This document shows positions 45,139 to 53,562 of a stretch of 64,000 bases of DNA, in pieces. Source of the DNA: Flavobacterium notoginsengisoli (GTDB lineage Bacteria; Bacteroidota; Bacteroidia; Flavobacteriales; Flavobacteriaceae). Under the pieces are notes generated by a model that saw only the letters and a program-made list of their open reading frames with translations, was not told the origin of the DNA and ran no database searches. Position 1 is the stretch's first letter, and each line of letters begins with the position of its first letter. The translations under genes were made by a program, and so were the position numbers. The stretch lies in assembly GCF_014207905.1 (NCBI RefSeq), contig NZ_JACHLB010000002.1, positions 124,001 through 188,000 of the forward strand, written 5' to 3'.

Positions 45139-46416
45139 TTATTTAACCAAACTTGGCGAATAACTGTAAACAGTGTAAGGATAAATTGCTTTTGCTGTAT
45201 ATTTTGAAATCAGACAAACTGCTAAAATTGGAAAAAACAAGGTATAATCATTTGTCAATCCGCAAACTAAGAAAATGGCTGTAAAAGGCGCATGAATACT
45301 AGCGCTCAAAACAGCTGCCATTCCGATAATCATAAAGTTCACTGGAATTACATTTACATGAAAGAAAGTATTTAAAACAGAAGCCAATAATAATCCTAAA
45401 AATGCTCCGATAAATAAGCTTGGAGCAAAAACACCTCCGTCACCACCAGAAGCAAGCGTAATTGAAGTTACAATTGGTTTTAAAATCAATATTGCAATAA
45501 AACTTAAAGCTAGAGTTATAGTTAAAGGAAGCTGATTCGAAGTTCCGAAAATTCCTTTTATAGCATGATAACCTTCTCCGTATAATTGAGGGAAAAAGAA
45601 AAGTGAAACACTTAAGACCGCAGATCCGATAATGATTTTATAATAGTGTTTGTTGATTTTTCCGAATTGTGATTTAATGAATAAAACACATTTAGTTAAA
45701 TAAACCGAATTCATTCCAGCTAGAATTCCTAAAAGAATGAAATAAGGAATCGCTTTTAAATGCCATGTTGTAATGGAAACCGCAAATAAAGGTTCTTCTT
45801 TTAAAATCGTCAATAATCCAAAAGCTATTGAAACGGCGATTAAATTGGAAATAACAAAAGCACGAGTAACTTTTCTGGAAATGACTTCAAAAGCAAATAA
45901 AACGCCCGCAATCGGACTGCTGAAAAGTGCCGTAACACCAGCTGCAACTCCTGCGCAAATTAATTCTGTTTTGTATTGACGGAAAACATTTTCTTTTTCG
46001 TGAGCCACAGAACCAATTGTAGCTGTAGCAACAACGGTAGAAACTTCGATTCCGGTCGAACCTCCAAAAATAACAGTCAATAATCCGTTTATAAAGTGAG
46101 ATGGAATTTTATAAGATGGAAGATTTTTTTTAGTTTGTGTGCTTTCAAAAACTTCTTTAATTCCTTTATTTTCTTTTTTCTTGAAAAGATATTGTCTTAG
46201 AAAATAAATTACAGATAATCCGAAAACAGGGAAAATAATGTAAAAGAATGGATGAACTGAAACTTCATGAAAGAAAATCTCTTCGTAATATTCTGTGATT
46301 TTTTTGAGTGAAATTCCGAGAAAGGCTGAAAGAAAACCAATTAAAATAGAAACAATAACTAATTTTCGGAATTTAATGAATTGATGATTTTTTTTGATTT
46401 GCGCCGTTTTGTTCAT
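45139..46416 (-). CDS. CLC-family chloride channel or transporter with unusual filter
   Basis: A 425-residue CLC protein with about ten or more helices. The GGSTGIEVSTV segment aligns with the GREGP region and keeps the gating glutamate, but the usual G-P after it is V-S. The first filter motif GSGIPE appears as NKGIKE, without its Ser and Pro. GGDGGVFAPSLFIGA is well conserved. It has no CBS domains. It could be an anion channel or a proton-coupled exchanger. The altered filter makes ion choice uncertain. Confidence 0.88.
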   Translation of the reverse strand: MNKTAQIKKNHQFIKFRKLVIVSILIGFLSAFLGISLKKITEYYEEIFFHEVSVHPFFYIIFPVFGLSVIYFLRQYLFKKKENKGIKEVFESTQTKKNLPSYKIPSHFINGLLTVIFGGSTGIEVSTVVATATIGSVAHEKENVFRQYKTELICAGVAAGVTALFSSPIAGVLFAFEVISRKVTRAFVISNLIAVSIAFGLLTILKEEPLFAVSITTWHLKAIPYFILLGILAGMNSVYLTKCVLFIKSQFGKINKHYYKIIIGSAVLSVSLFFFPQLYGEGYHAIKGIFGTSNQLPLTITLALSFIAILILKPIVTSITLASGGDGGVFAPSLFIGAFLGLLLASVLNTFFHVNVIPVNFMIIGMAAVLSASIHAPFTAIFLVCGLTNDYTLFFPILAVCLISKYTAKAIYPYTVYSYSPSLVK

Positions 46417-46759
46417 CAGAAGTAAATTTGATTCCGCACTTTTTTTATGCGGATTACAAAATTAAGCATCAAAATTGGTTTTTTTATAATAAATCTTGAT
46501 TTTAGTGTGTTAAAATCGATATAAGGAAGAAAAATCATTCAAGAGAAGGCTTACCACAAAGGCGCTAAGACACGAAGTTTTTTTCTTAAATGGATGGTTA
46601 AAGCCAAAGTTTGTCATTTCGACGAAGGAGAAATCTTCGCAAGTAATTCCGCAATCAAAATTGACAATCTTTGTCGATCTAGTAACGAAGATTTCTCCTT
46701 CGTCGAAATGACAAAAATGAGATAAAATCTTCGTGTCTTAGTGTCTTTGTGGCAAGAGC
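46417..46759. repeat. Nested 199-bp palindromic element in a 343-bp gap
   Basis: Outer arms of 24 bp at 46554-46577 and 46729-46752 match at 22 positions (CCACAAAG ... CTTTGTGG). Inside them are perfect 30-bp arms at 46610-46639 and 46686-46715 around a 46-nt loop. The inner arm core reads CGACGAAGGAGAAATCTTCG. No gene is seen. It looks like one palindromic element inserted in another. The first 130 bp of the gap carry the CLC promoter region only. Confidence 0.93.
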
Positions 46760-47149
46760 TTAGCGCTCATAAAACTCAATCGGCAATAAATCAGGATCAG
46801 CAATAAAAGTGAAACGTTTTTCGGTAGTTTCATCAATTCTGATTGGTTCTGATTCGATATTTTTTGAAGTTAAAAAAGCAATCGTTTCTTCTAGATTGAT
46901 AACTTCAAAAGCCAAATGGCGTAAACCAACAGCTTCAGGTCTTGAAGGTCGTTGCGGCGGATTAGGAAATGAAAATAATTCGACAACATAAGAACCATTT
47001 AAAGCCAAATCTAACTTATAAGATTGGCGTTCTTCACGATAAATTTCTCTAATAATAGTCAGACCTAAAATCTGCGTGTAGAAATATTTCGATTTTTCGT
47101 AATCGGAGCACAAAATGGCAATATGATGGACTTTATTAAGGGTAAGCAT
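46760..47149 (-). CDS. VOC/glyoxalase-family protein (YaeR/GloA2-like)
   Basis: A 129-residue single-domain vicinal-oxygen-chelate protein. It has HHIAILCSDYEKSKYFYTQILG at the N-terminus (metal His in VHHIAI), ELFSF, GLRHLAFEV (second His) and LLPIEFYE (metal Glu), so the metal site appears complete. It resembles the YaeR / SMU.1112c-type glyoxalase group. It overlaps the acetyltransferase gene by one base (TAATG) and is the last gene of the operon. Confidence 0.9.
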   Translation of the reverse strand: MLTLNKVHHIAILCSDYEKSKYFYTQILGLTIIREIYREERQSYKLDLALNGSYVVELFSFPNPPQRPSRPEAVGLRHLAFEVINLEETIAFLTSKNIESEPIRIDETTEKRFTFIADPDLLPIEFYER

Positions 47150-47724
47150 TATTTTTCTTGTTCAGGTTCTTGATTTAATTTTCTAATAACTTTTGCTGGA
47201 TTTCCAACAGCAAGTGAATTGTCTGGAATGTCTTTTGTTACAACAGATCCAGCGCCAATAACACAACCTTTTCCAATTGTCACTCCAGGACAGATAACCG
47301 AATTTCCGCCAATCCAGCAATCGTCGCCAATGGTAACGGGATAAGCATTTTCGAGTGTTTTTCTCAATTCAGCGTCAAGCGGATGAGATGCCGTATAAAT
47401 TTGAACGTTTGGCGCAATGAATACATTCGAACCAATATTCACAGGAGCACAATCCAAAACAACACAATTCACATTAAAATAAACGTTTTCTCCACAAAAA
47501 ATATTATAACCATAATCGCAATGAAAAGGAGGCTCAATATATAAACCTGCTCCAGCATTTGGAATCAGTTCTTTTAAAATTTCTTTTGCCTTTTTGGTAA
47601 CTCTATATTCTTTTACATTTAAACTATGCAAAAGATTTTTAGCATTTCTGCGACCTTTAAATAGTTCAGGATCAAAAGCATTGTAATATTCGCCAGAGAT
47701 CATTTTTTCTTTTTCTGTTTTCAT
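47149..47724 (-). CDS. Sugar O-acetyltransferase (maltose acetyltransferase type)
   Basis: A 191-residue left-handed beta-helix acetyltransferase. The N-terminal Maa domain is MISGEYYNAFDPELFKGR and the catalytic region is APNVQIYTASHPLDAELR with the active-site His. Hexapeptide repeats follow (VTIGDDCWIGGNSVICPGVTIG, read over about residues 130-152). It transfers acetyl from acetyl-CoA to a sugar. It shares overlapping TAATG junctions with both neighbours, showing tight translational coupling. Confidence 0.95.
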   Translation of the reverse strand: MKTEKEKMISGEYYNAFDPELFKGRRNAKNLLHSLNVKEYRVTKKAKEILKELIPNAGAGLYIEPPFHCDYGYNIFCGENVYFNVNCVVLDCAPVNIGSNVFIAPNVQIYTASHPLDAELRKTLENAYPVTIGDDCWIGGNSVICPGVTIGKGCVIGAGSVVTKDIPDNSLAVGNPAKVIRKLNQEPEQEK

Positions 47725-49217
47725 TATTTAATGTTGTTTTTTTCGAGGATTGCATTTAAGGAATAACTTCCCCAATCTACATTCATATTTTTATTTTGCT
47801 TTCTAACTTCTAGAATTCTTTCGTTAATAGCTTTGTCTTTAAAAGAAATTAGTGTTTCTACGATTTGGAGATAAACATGCGGATTGCCTTCATTTTTTAG
47901 TCTTTTAAAAAGACTTTCTGCGAAAGATTTATCACCCAGTTCTAAAACTTTTGCACAATAAATTTCGAAATCATTGACATAGGCCGTTGCAATTTTTTCT
48001 TTTAGAATTTTGTAAGTAAATGGTTTGTCATTAATTAATAAAAAATTCAGCATAGTTTCTTCGAGATTTTCAGTGAATATTCCCTGAGTGAATCTCGCAG
48101 TTGATTTTGTGTTTTTTATCTGATAATTCGGCATAAGTTCCTTTTTAGAAAACTCTAAAGTTTTACCACTATTCAATTGCAGTAAATATGTAAATCCTTC
48201 CAAGGTAATAATATGTTCTTCTTGCCAAATTTTCCACAACAAATCATCATATAATGGAGATGGATTTACTAAAATGCCTTCGTAAACAAACTTGATATGA
48301 TATTCTTTAATGTTTTGATGCTGAACTTTTGTAAAAGGAATTTTTAATAATTCTAATGCTTTTGCATCTTTGTAAGCAGCAATTGCGGCATACATTTCTA
48401 ACCATTCATTAGAAAAATGATCATTATCTAAAGTTTCGTATAACCTCTTTTCTAAAAAAGGAAAGAAATGCGGATCGGGAAAATTTTGAATGGCTTTATA
48501 AGTATAAAAGTAGCCACTTTCGCCATCATCGTCTAGCTCTTTCTCTCTATTGGTAAGAATGAGCTCAATATCATTTGGGTTTTTATATTTAGATAAAGTA
48601 ACTAAAGCGCTTTGGTTATGTTTTTTTATAACTAAAGCGCGTAATTTAGGATATAAAGCTTTCGTTGGCGTTGCGCTTTCAATTGCATTATTTAAAGCAT
48701 AAAGACTGTTTTCTTGATTGATTAAGATAGTTTCTAGTTTCGAAAATTCCTTCTTAGTTAGTTGCCTAATCTCAGAATTCTCATTCTCAGGATTTACAAG
48801 ATTAATGAAAAAATCGCCTACTTTTTCGGTTGAAATTATACAGCCAAATTGCGTTTTTACTGGAGCATCGTCATTAATATGATCTTTTACTAACGAAAAC
48901 AAATCAAAATTTTTGTAATTGCCTAAAGCCCAAAAAGAATAACAACGCACAACTGCATTCGAATGTTTGGTTAATTGCAATAATTCTTCTTGTGAAGCAG
49001 TTTTTTTTAATTCTTCAAAATTATCATATTGTTCAGGTCTATTTCCGCCATAACCTACAGCAGATCCCATCAAAACATTTATTTTTTCTATCTTTTTTAC
49101 AATTAGATTAGTTTCCTCAGATATATCAGTATTATTTTTTCCTGCACAACTTAACTGAAAAAAAGCAATCAGAAGAAAACTGAATAAAGAGCAACGAATA
49201 GATATTTTGTTTATCAT
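47724..49217 (-). CDS. HEAT-repeat-like lipoprotein, unknown function
   Basis: A 497-residue lipoprotein (lipobox QLSC, about Cys24). The rest is alpha-helical with short repeated segments (SNAVVRCYSFWALGNYKN, SALVTLSKYKNPNDIELIL, LQIVETLISFKDKAINERI) that look like HEAT-type repeats. No enzyme motif was seen. It sits in the middle of a five-gene operon. Function unknown. Confidence 0.75.
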   Translation of the reverse strand: MINKISIRCSLFSFLLIAFFQLSCAGKNNTDISEETNLIVKKIEKINVLMGSAVGYGGNRPEQYDNFEELKKTASQEELLQLTKHSNAVVRCYSFWALGNYKNFDLFSLVKDHINDDAPVKTQFGCIISTEKVGDFFINLVNPENENSEIRQLTKKEFSKLETILINQENSLYALNNAIESATPTKALYPKLRALVIKKHNQSALVTLSKYKNPNDIELILTNREKELDDDGESGYFYTYKAIQNFPDPHFFPFLEKRLYETLDNDHFSNEWLEMYAAIAAYKDAKALELLKIPFTKVQHQNIKEYHIKFVYEGILVNPSPLYDDLLWKIWQEEHIITLEGFTYLLQLNSGKTLEFSKKELMPNYQIKNTKSTARFTQGIFTENLEETMLNFLLINDKPFTYKILKEKIATAYVNDFEIYCAKVLELGDKSFAESLFKRLKNEGNPHVYLQIVETLISFKDKAINERILEVRKQNKNMNVDWGSYSLNAILEKNNIK

Positions 49218-49255
49218 AAGAAAATCAAGAATGTATAGATAGTATAGAATAAAAT

Positions 49256-49714
49256 TTACATTTTCGTCTTAGCAATTTTATCGTGCATTTTTGGAATCTC
49301 CTGCAATGCTGCTGTGCAGTACCAAGGCGTTAACTCGGCTTCAAGTAAATTGGCTTTTATAGCAGGATCAGTTTCAACAAGTTTTTTGGCTTCTTCTACC
49401 GTTTCGACATTAAAAATATAAATGCCACGATAATTTCGGTCATTTTTCATAAAAGGGCCAGCAACAGAAAGTTTCCCTTCTTTAGCAAGTTTGTTAATAT
49501 TAGCCATATGGCCTTCAAAAAGCTTTTTGCTTTCTTCTTTCGAAACGGTTGTATTACTTCCAGATTTTAAAAGACAAAAGACATATTTCTTCATTCCGTA
49601 TTCGTCGGCGTGAAGTGATTTTGCTAGAGCTTCGTCGTATTTTGCTTCGGTTTCTTGAGAAAATCCGATTAACGTAAAAGATAAAAAACTGAAAACAAAA
49701 AGTAGTTTTTTCAT
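49256..49714 (-). CDS. Secreted YCII-domain protein
   Basis: A 152-residue protein with a signal peptide ending GFSQ (about residue 19) and a YCII-related dimeric alpha/beta-barrel domain (about 40-140: YVFCLLKSG, FEGHMANINKLAKEGKLSVAGPF). YCII domains are usually cytosolic, so export is unusual. It lies 9 bp downstream of the DinB gene. Confidence 0.85.
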   Translation of the reverse strand: MKKLLFVFSFLSFTLIGFSQETEAKYDEALAKSLHADEYGMKKYVFCLLKSGSNTTVSKEESKKLFEGHMANINKLAKEGKLSVAGPFMKNDRNYRGIYIFNVETVEEAKKLVETDPAIKANLLEAELTPWYCTAALQEIPKMHDKIAKTKM

Positions 49715-49723
49715 AAATGAAGT

Positions 49724-50182
49724 TTAAAGTAATTTCTTCAAAATAACAATCTGTCCCAAATGATATACATCATGCTGAATAATTCCGTGAATGTGTTCAT
49801 AATAAGTATGACCATTATTAACATAGATTTTGGCTAAATCAGCATCATCAAAATTTTCAAAAAAAGCAGTCCAAGAATCTTGTGATTTTGCTAATGTTTG
49901 AAGCGATTGTTCCCAAGCAACTTCAGACGGATCTAAGACAGGAACGAAATAATTATGATCTGGAGTTTTGATCACTTCTCCCTGCATACGCTCCAAAATA
50001 TTTCTTCTCCATTGAATTAAATGATTTACAATTTCCCAAATCGTATTTAAATTTGGATTTATTTTTCTGTAAGCTTGTTCTGCGGTTACATTTTGTAAAG
50101 TGTTGGCTAGGTTTACTTCTAACCAAGGATTTCCATTATAAATGGATTGATATAAATTTGAAATTCTAGTGCTTTCTGACAT
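49724..50182 (-). CDS. DinB-family metal-binding protein
   Basis: A 152-residue four-helix-bundle protein of the DinB superfamily. The three metal-binding His are visible in IWEIVNHLIQW and in HIHGIIQHDVYHLGQI. DinB-like proteins include thiol transferases and many uncharacterised members. It is the first gene of the operon running to 46760. Confidence 0.9.
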   Translation of the reverse strand: MSESTRISNLYQSIYNGNPWLEVNLANTLQNVTAEQAYRKINPNLNTIWEIVNHLIQWRRNILERMQGEVIKTPDHNYFVPVLDPSEVAWEQSLQTLAKSQDSWTAFFENFDDADLAKIYVNNGHTYYEHIHGIIQHDVYHLGQIVILKKLL

Positions 50183-50293
50183 AAATGGTAATTTTTTGGA
50201 ATTCCTAGCTAAGATACAAATTAGTCATTTACAACTCATCCTCGAAATTCTACAATTGGGTTATTATATATTTTTTAACGTTTAATGTTAAAA

Positions 50294-50301
50294 TATATTT
50301 G
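50294..50301 (+). promoter_or_regulatory. -7 promoter element of the TonB-dependent receptor gene
   Basis: TATATTTG matches TANNTTTG, 22 bp before ATG 50324. Its position excludes the earlier in-frame ATG at 50285. Confidence 0.6.
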
Positions 50302-50323
50302 CCTCATCAAAACCAAAGATGAT

Positions 50324-52489
50324 ATGAAAACCAAATTATTTTTTACCATTAGCTTTTTATTTTTTACAGCTTTAATTTTTGCTCAGAATACTATTTCGGG
50401 AAAAGTTGTAGACCAAAAAGGGAAACCAGTTGCAGGCGCTAATATTTATATTGACGGAACTTACGACGGAGCAACAAGTTCTGAAACAGGAGATTTTTCT
50501 TTTGAAACTACAGAAACTGGAAATAAATTTTTAGTGGTTAGTTTTTTACTTTTTGAAACATTCAAACAAGAAATTGATGTTGCGAATTATAAAGATCAAA
50601 CCGTAAAACTAAGAGAAAACGTAAATGCATTAGATGCAGTTGTTATTACCGCTGGAACTCTTGAATCTGGAGAGAAAGCAAGAGTTTCTGTTTTAAAACC
50701 ACTTGACATTGTAACAACTGCAGGTTCAGCTGGAAATATTGTGGCAGCTTTGCAGACTTTGCCAGGAACTCAAAGTGTGGGTGAAGACGGACGTTTGTTT
50801 GTACGTGGAGGAGAAGCAAATGAAACACAAACATTTGTAGACGGAATTCGTGTAGCGCAACCATACGGTGCAACTACAAATAATTTACCAACTCGAAGCC
50901 GTTTTTCTCCTTTCTTGTTTAGCGGAATCGCATTTTCTACAGGAGGTTATTCTGCAGAATACGGCGAAGCATTGTCGAGTGTTTTGCTTTTGAATACAAA
51001 TGACGAAGAAGATCACGAAAAAACAGATATCGGATTTATGACGGTTGGTTTGAGTTTAGGAAATACTCAGAAATGGGAAAAAAGCTCATTGAGTGTTAAT
51101 GCGATGTATGTAAATCTAGCGCCTTATCAAGCTGTAATTCCGCAAAACGTAGATTGGAATAATCCGTATCAATCGCTTGGAGGAGAGACTGTTTATAGAT
51201 ATAAATTTACAAACGGAGTATTTAAATTATATGCTTCTTTTGATTCAGAAAGATTCGATTTAAATCAGAAAAACATCAATTTTGAAAATCCGATTAGAAC
51301 GGATATGAACAACAATAACTTCTATTTAAATTCGTCTTACAAAGGAAGTATTGGACCAGGATGGCAATTAACTTCTGGAATTAGTTATGGTTACAGTAAA
51401 AATAAATTGAAATATGATATTACTGGAATAGACAGTCAAGAAAATGCTGCACAGCTAAAATTGAAATTGTCAAAAAAAGTATCAAACTATTTTAAATTTT
51501 CTTTTGGTGCCGATTATTTCATTACAAAATTCAATGAAAATATTACCGACAATGCTTCTCTTAATGTTAATAACGGTTACGACTCTAATATTTTCGCATC
51601 GTATGCAGAAGGAGATATTGCATTTTCTAAAAATTTAGCTTTAAAAGTTGGTTTAAGATATTCAAACAATAGTTTATTAAATGAAAATAATATTGCGCCG
51701 AGAGCTTCATTGGGGTATAAAGTGTCAAAAAGCAGTCAATTCTCTTTTGCTTACGGAGATTTTACGCAGACGCCGGTTGTAGATTATATTAAATATTCAA
51801 AATACCATCAATTTGAAAGTGAAAAAGCAAGACATTATATTTTAAATTATACGTTTACAAAACCTGGACAATTGCTTAGAACAGAGTTGTATTATAAAGA
51901 TTATAGCAATTTAGTTCAGTACGATACAAGAGATATTCAATACAATTCGGTTTTCAATAACAACGGATCGGGATATGCAAAAGGTTTCGATTTGCTTTGG
52001 AGAGACAGTAATCTGTACAAAAACTTAGAATATTGGATTTCATATTCTTACATCGATTCAGAAAGACAGTATAAAAACTTTCCAAGTATGGTAACTCCGA
52101 GTTTTGTTGCCAATCATAATCTATCTGTTGTAACCAAATATTTTATCACAGATTGGAAATCACAAATCGGATTTACAAATAGTTTCAGTTCGGGACGTCC
52201 GTACAATGATCCGAATCAAACACAATTTATGAATGGAAAAACAAAATCGTACAATAGTTTGAGTTTCAACTGGGCGTACTTATTGACAACACAAAAAATC
52301 CTTTATTTCTCAGTTTCAAACCTTTTAGGAACACAGAACGTTTTCGGATACGATTATGCCAGAACGCCAGACGCAAGCGGAGTTTATCAAAGACAAGCTG
52401 TAATTCCGACAGCAGACAGATTTTTCTTCGTAGGTTTCTTCTGGACAATCAGCCAGAATAAAAATGAGAATCAGTTGAAAAACTTGTAG
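50324..52489 (+). CDS. TonB-dependent outer-membrane receptor
   Basis: A 721-residue receptor from ATG 50324. The signal peptide ends IFAQ near residue 20. A carboxypeptidase-regulatory-like domain follows (about 22-100, SGKVVDQKGKPVAGANIYID), then a plug (about 110-230, with RLFVRGGEANETQTFVDGIR) and a C-terminal barrel. It is too short for SusC and has no SusD partner, so it is probably a siderophore, metal or small-peptide receptor. An in-frame ATG at 50285 lies upstream of the -7 element TATATTTG (50294-50301), so I reject it. A 430-bp block of repeats follows the gene. Confidence 0.92.
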   Translation: MKTKLFFTISFLFFTALIFAQNTISGKVVDQKGKPVAGANIYIDGTYDGATSSETGDFSFETTETGNKFLVVSFLLFETFKQEIDVANYKDQTVKLRENVNALDAVVITAGTLESGEKARVSVLKPLDIVTTAGSAGNIVAALQTLPGTQSVGEDGRLFVRGGEANETQTFVDGIRVAQPYGATTNNLPTRSRFSPFLFSGIAFSTGGYSAEYGEALSSVLLLNTNDEEDHEKTDIGFMTVGLSLGNTQKWEKSSLSVNAMYVNLAPYQAVIPQNVDWNNPYQSLGGETVYRYKFTNGVFKLYASFDSERFDLNQKNINFENPIRTDMNNNNFYLNSSYKGSIGPGWQLTSGISYGYSKNKLKYDITGIDSQENAAQLKLKLSKKVSNYFKFSFGADYFITKFNENITDNASLNVNNGYDSNIFASYAEGDIAFSKNLALKVGLRYSNNSLLNENNIAPRASLGYKVSKSSQFSFAYGDFTQTPVVDYIKYSKYHQFESEKARHYILNYTFTKPGQLLRTELYYKDYSNLVQYDTRDIQYNSVFNNNGSGYAKGFDLLWRDSNLYKNLEYWISYSYIDSERQYKNFPSMVTPSFVANHNLSVVTKYFITDWKSQIGFTNSFSSGRPYNDPNQTQFMNGKTKSYNSLSFNWAYLLTTQKILYFSVSNLLGTQNVFGYDYARTPDASGVYQRQAVIPTADRFFFVGFFWTISQNKNENQLKNL

Positions 52490-52918
52490 TTCTTGTTAAA
52501 GGTTCTAAGATATTAAGGTTCTGAGGTTCTAAGGAAAAAAACTTAGAACCTTAGCATCTCAGAACCTCAGAATCTTTAAAAAAAACAATTCAGTAACCAA
52601 AATCAACAACTCAGTATCATTTAATTTTAAAAGAGTAAAAACCGACATACTTTTGAAGTATAAATTAAAAGTCGCTAAGAGACTAAGATTCTACGAGACT
52701 AAGTAAAAAAGCTTAGAATTTTAGATTTCTGAAAAACTTGGAGACTAAAAAAAAAGAGTTTTAATCATCAATGAAATTTGAGAGAATAAATTGCTAAGAT
52801 TATAAGATACTAAGAAAAAAAACTTAGAAGCTTAGCAACTTAGAATCTCAGAATCTTTAAAATAAAAACTTAGAACCTCAGAACCTTAGTAACTTAGAAA
52901 CTTTAAAAAAAAGAAATC
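52490..52918. repeat. Block of period-8 CTAAG/CTTAG arrays, three inverted pairs and one single
   Basis: A 429-bp gap with inverted octamer pairs at 52501-52576 (centre about 52537), 52671-52745 (centre about 52706) and 52791-52860 (centre about 52817), and a single array at 52867-52903. Each half has four or five octamers of the types AACCTTAG, CATCTCAG or GGTTCTAA, joined by a short A tract. No gene or promoter consensus was seen. The last array ends about 16 bp before the next ATG. Confidence 0.9.
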
Positions 52919-53539
52919 ATGACCAAAATTATCACCGTTATTACATTATTTGTTTGCAGTTTATTATCTGCACAAACACAATTTGAGCAAGGAATGACAA
53001 AAGCTTTTGGGCTTTGGAAAGAAGGAAAAAATACAGAAGCTTCTCAATTATTTGAAAGAATTGCTGCCGCTGAAAAAAACAGTTACTTGCCAAATTATTA
53101 CGTCGCTTTGATTAATACTACGGCAGTATTTACAGAAAAAGACAAAACAAAAATTGCTTTGTTGTTAACAAAAGCTCAAGATGCTTTAGACGTAGAATTG
53201 ATAAAAGACCAAAGCAATTCAGAATTATATGTAATGCAGGCTTTAATCTACACTGGATACGTTGTAGCTGATCCAATGACAAACGGAATGAAATATTCTG
53301 CAAAAGTAATGGAAGCTTACGCGAAAGCTAAAGCGTTAGATCCAAACAATCCGAGAGCTGTTTTTGGAGAAGCAGATTACCAGTTAGGAGGCGCAAAATG
53401 GACAGGAGTTGATACAAAACCTTTATGTGCGCAAGTTGATAAATCTATTGAACTTTTTAATACTTTTAAGCCAGCAACTCCTTTTTCTCCAAAATGGGGA
53501 TTAGAAAGAGCTTTGGAAATCCAAAAAACTTGTAAGTAA
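52919..53539 (+). CDS. Secreted TPR-like protein
   Basis: A 206-residue protein with a signal peptide ending LLSAQ (about residue 19) and TPR-like helical repeats (GKNTEASQLFERIAA, AKAKALDPNNPRAVFGEADYQ). It has no catalytic motif. It lies 23 bp upstream of the LytS-like kinase gene and is probably co-transcribed with it, so it could be a periplasmic partner of the signalling system. Confidence 0.82.
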   Translation: MTKIITVITLFVCSLLSAQTQFEQGMTKAFGLWKEGKNTEASQLFERIAAAEKNSYLPNYYVALINTTAVFTEKDKTKIALLLTKAQDALDVELIKDQSNSELYVMQALIYTGYVVADPMTNGMKYSAKVMEAYAKAKALDPNNPRAVFGEADYQLGGAKWTGVDTKPLCAQVDKSIELFNTFKPATPFSPKWGLERALEIQKTCK

Positions 53540-53562
53540 TAAATTAATTTAAGCAGTATAAA

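Noticed and set aside
50285..50323. Earlier ATG for the TonB-dependent receptor
   Set aside because: It precedes the -7 element TATATTTG and would place 13 residues before a normal signal peptide.
52490..52918. CRISPR or iteron array
   Set aside because: Units are 8 bp, degenerate and inverted in pairs, with no spacers of fixed size and no replication or cas gene nearby.
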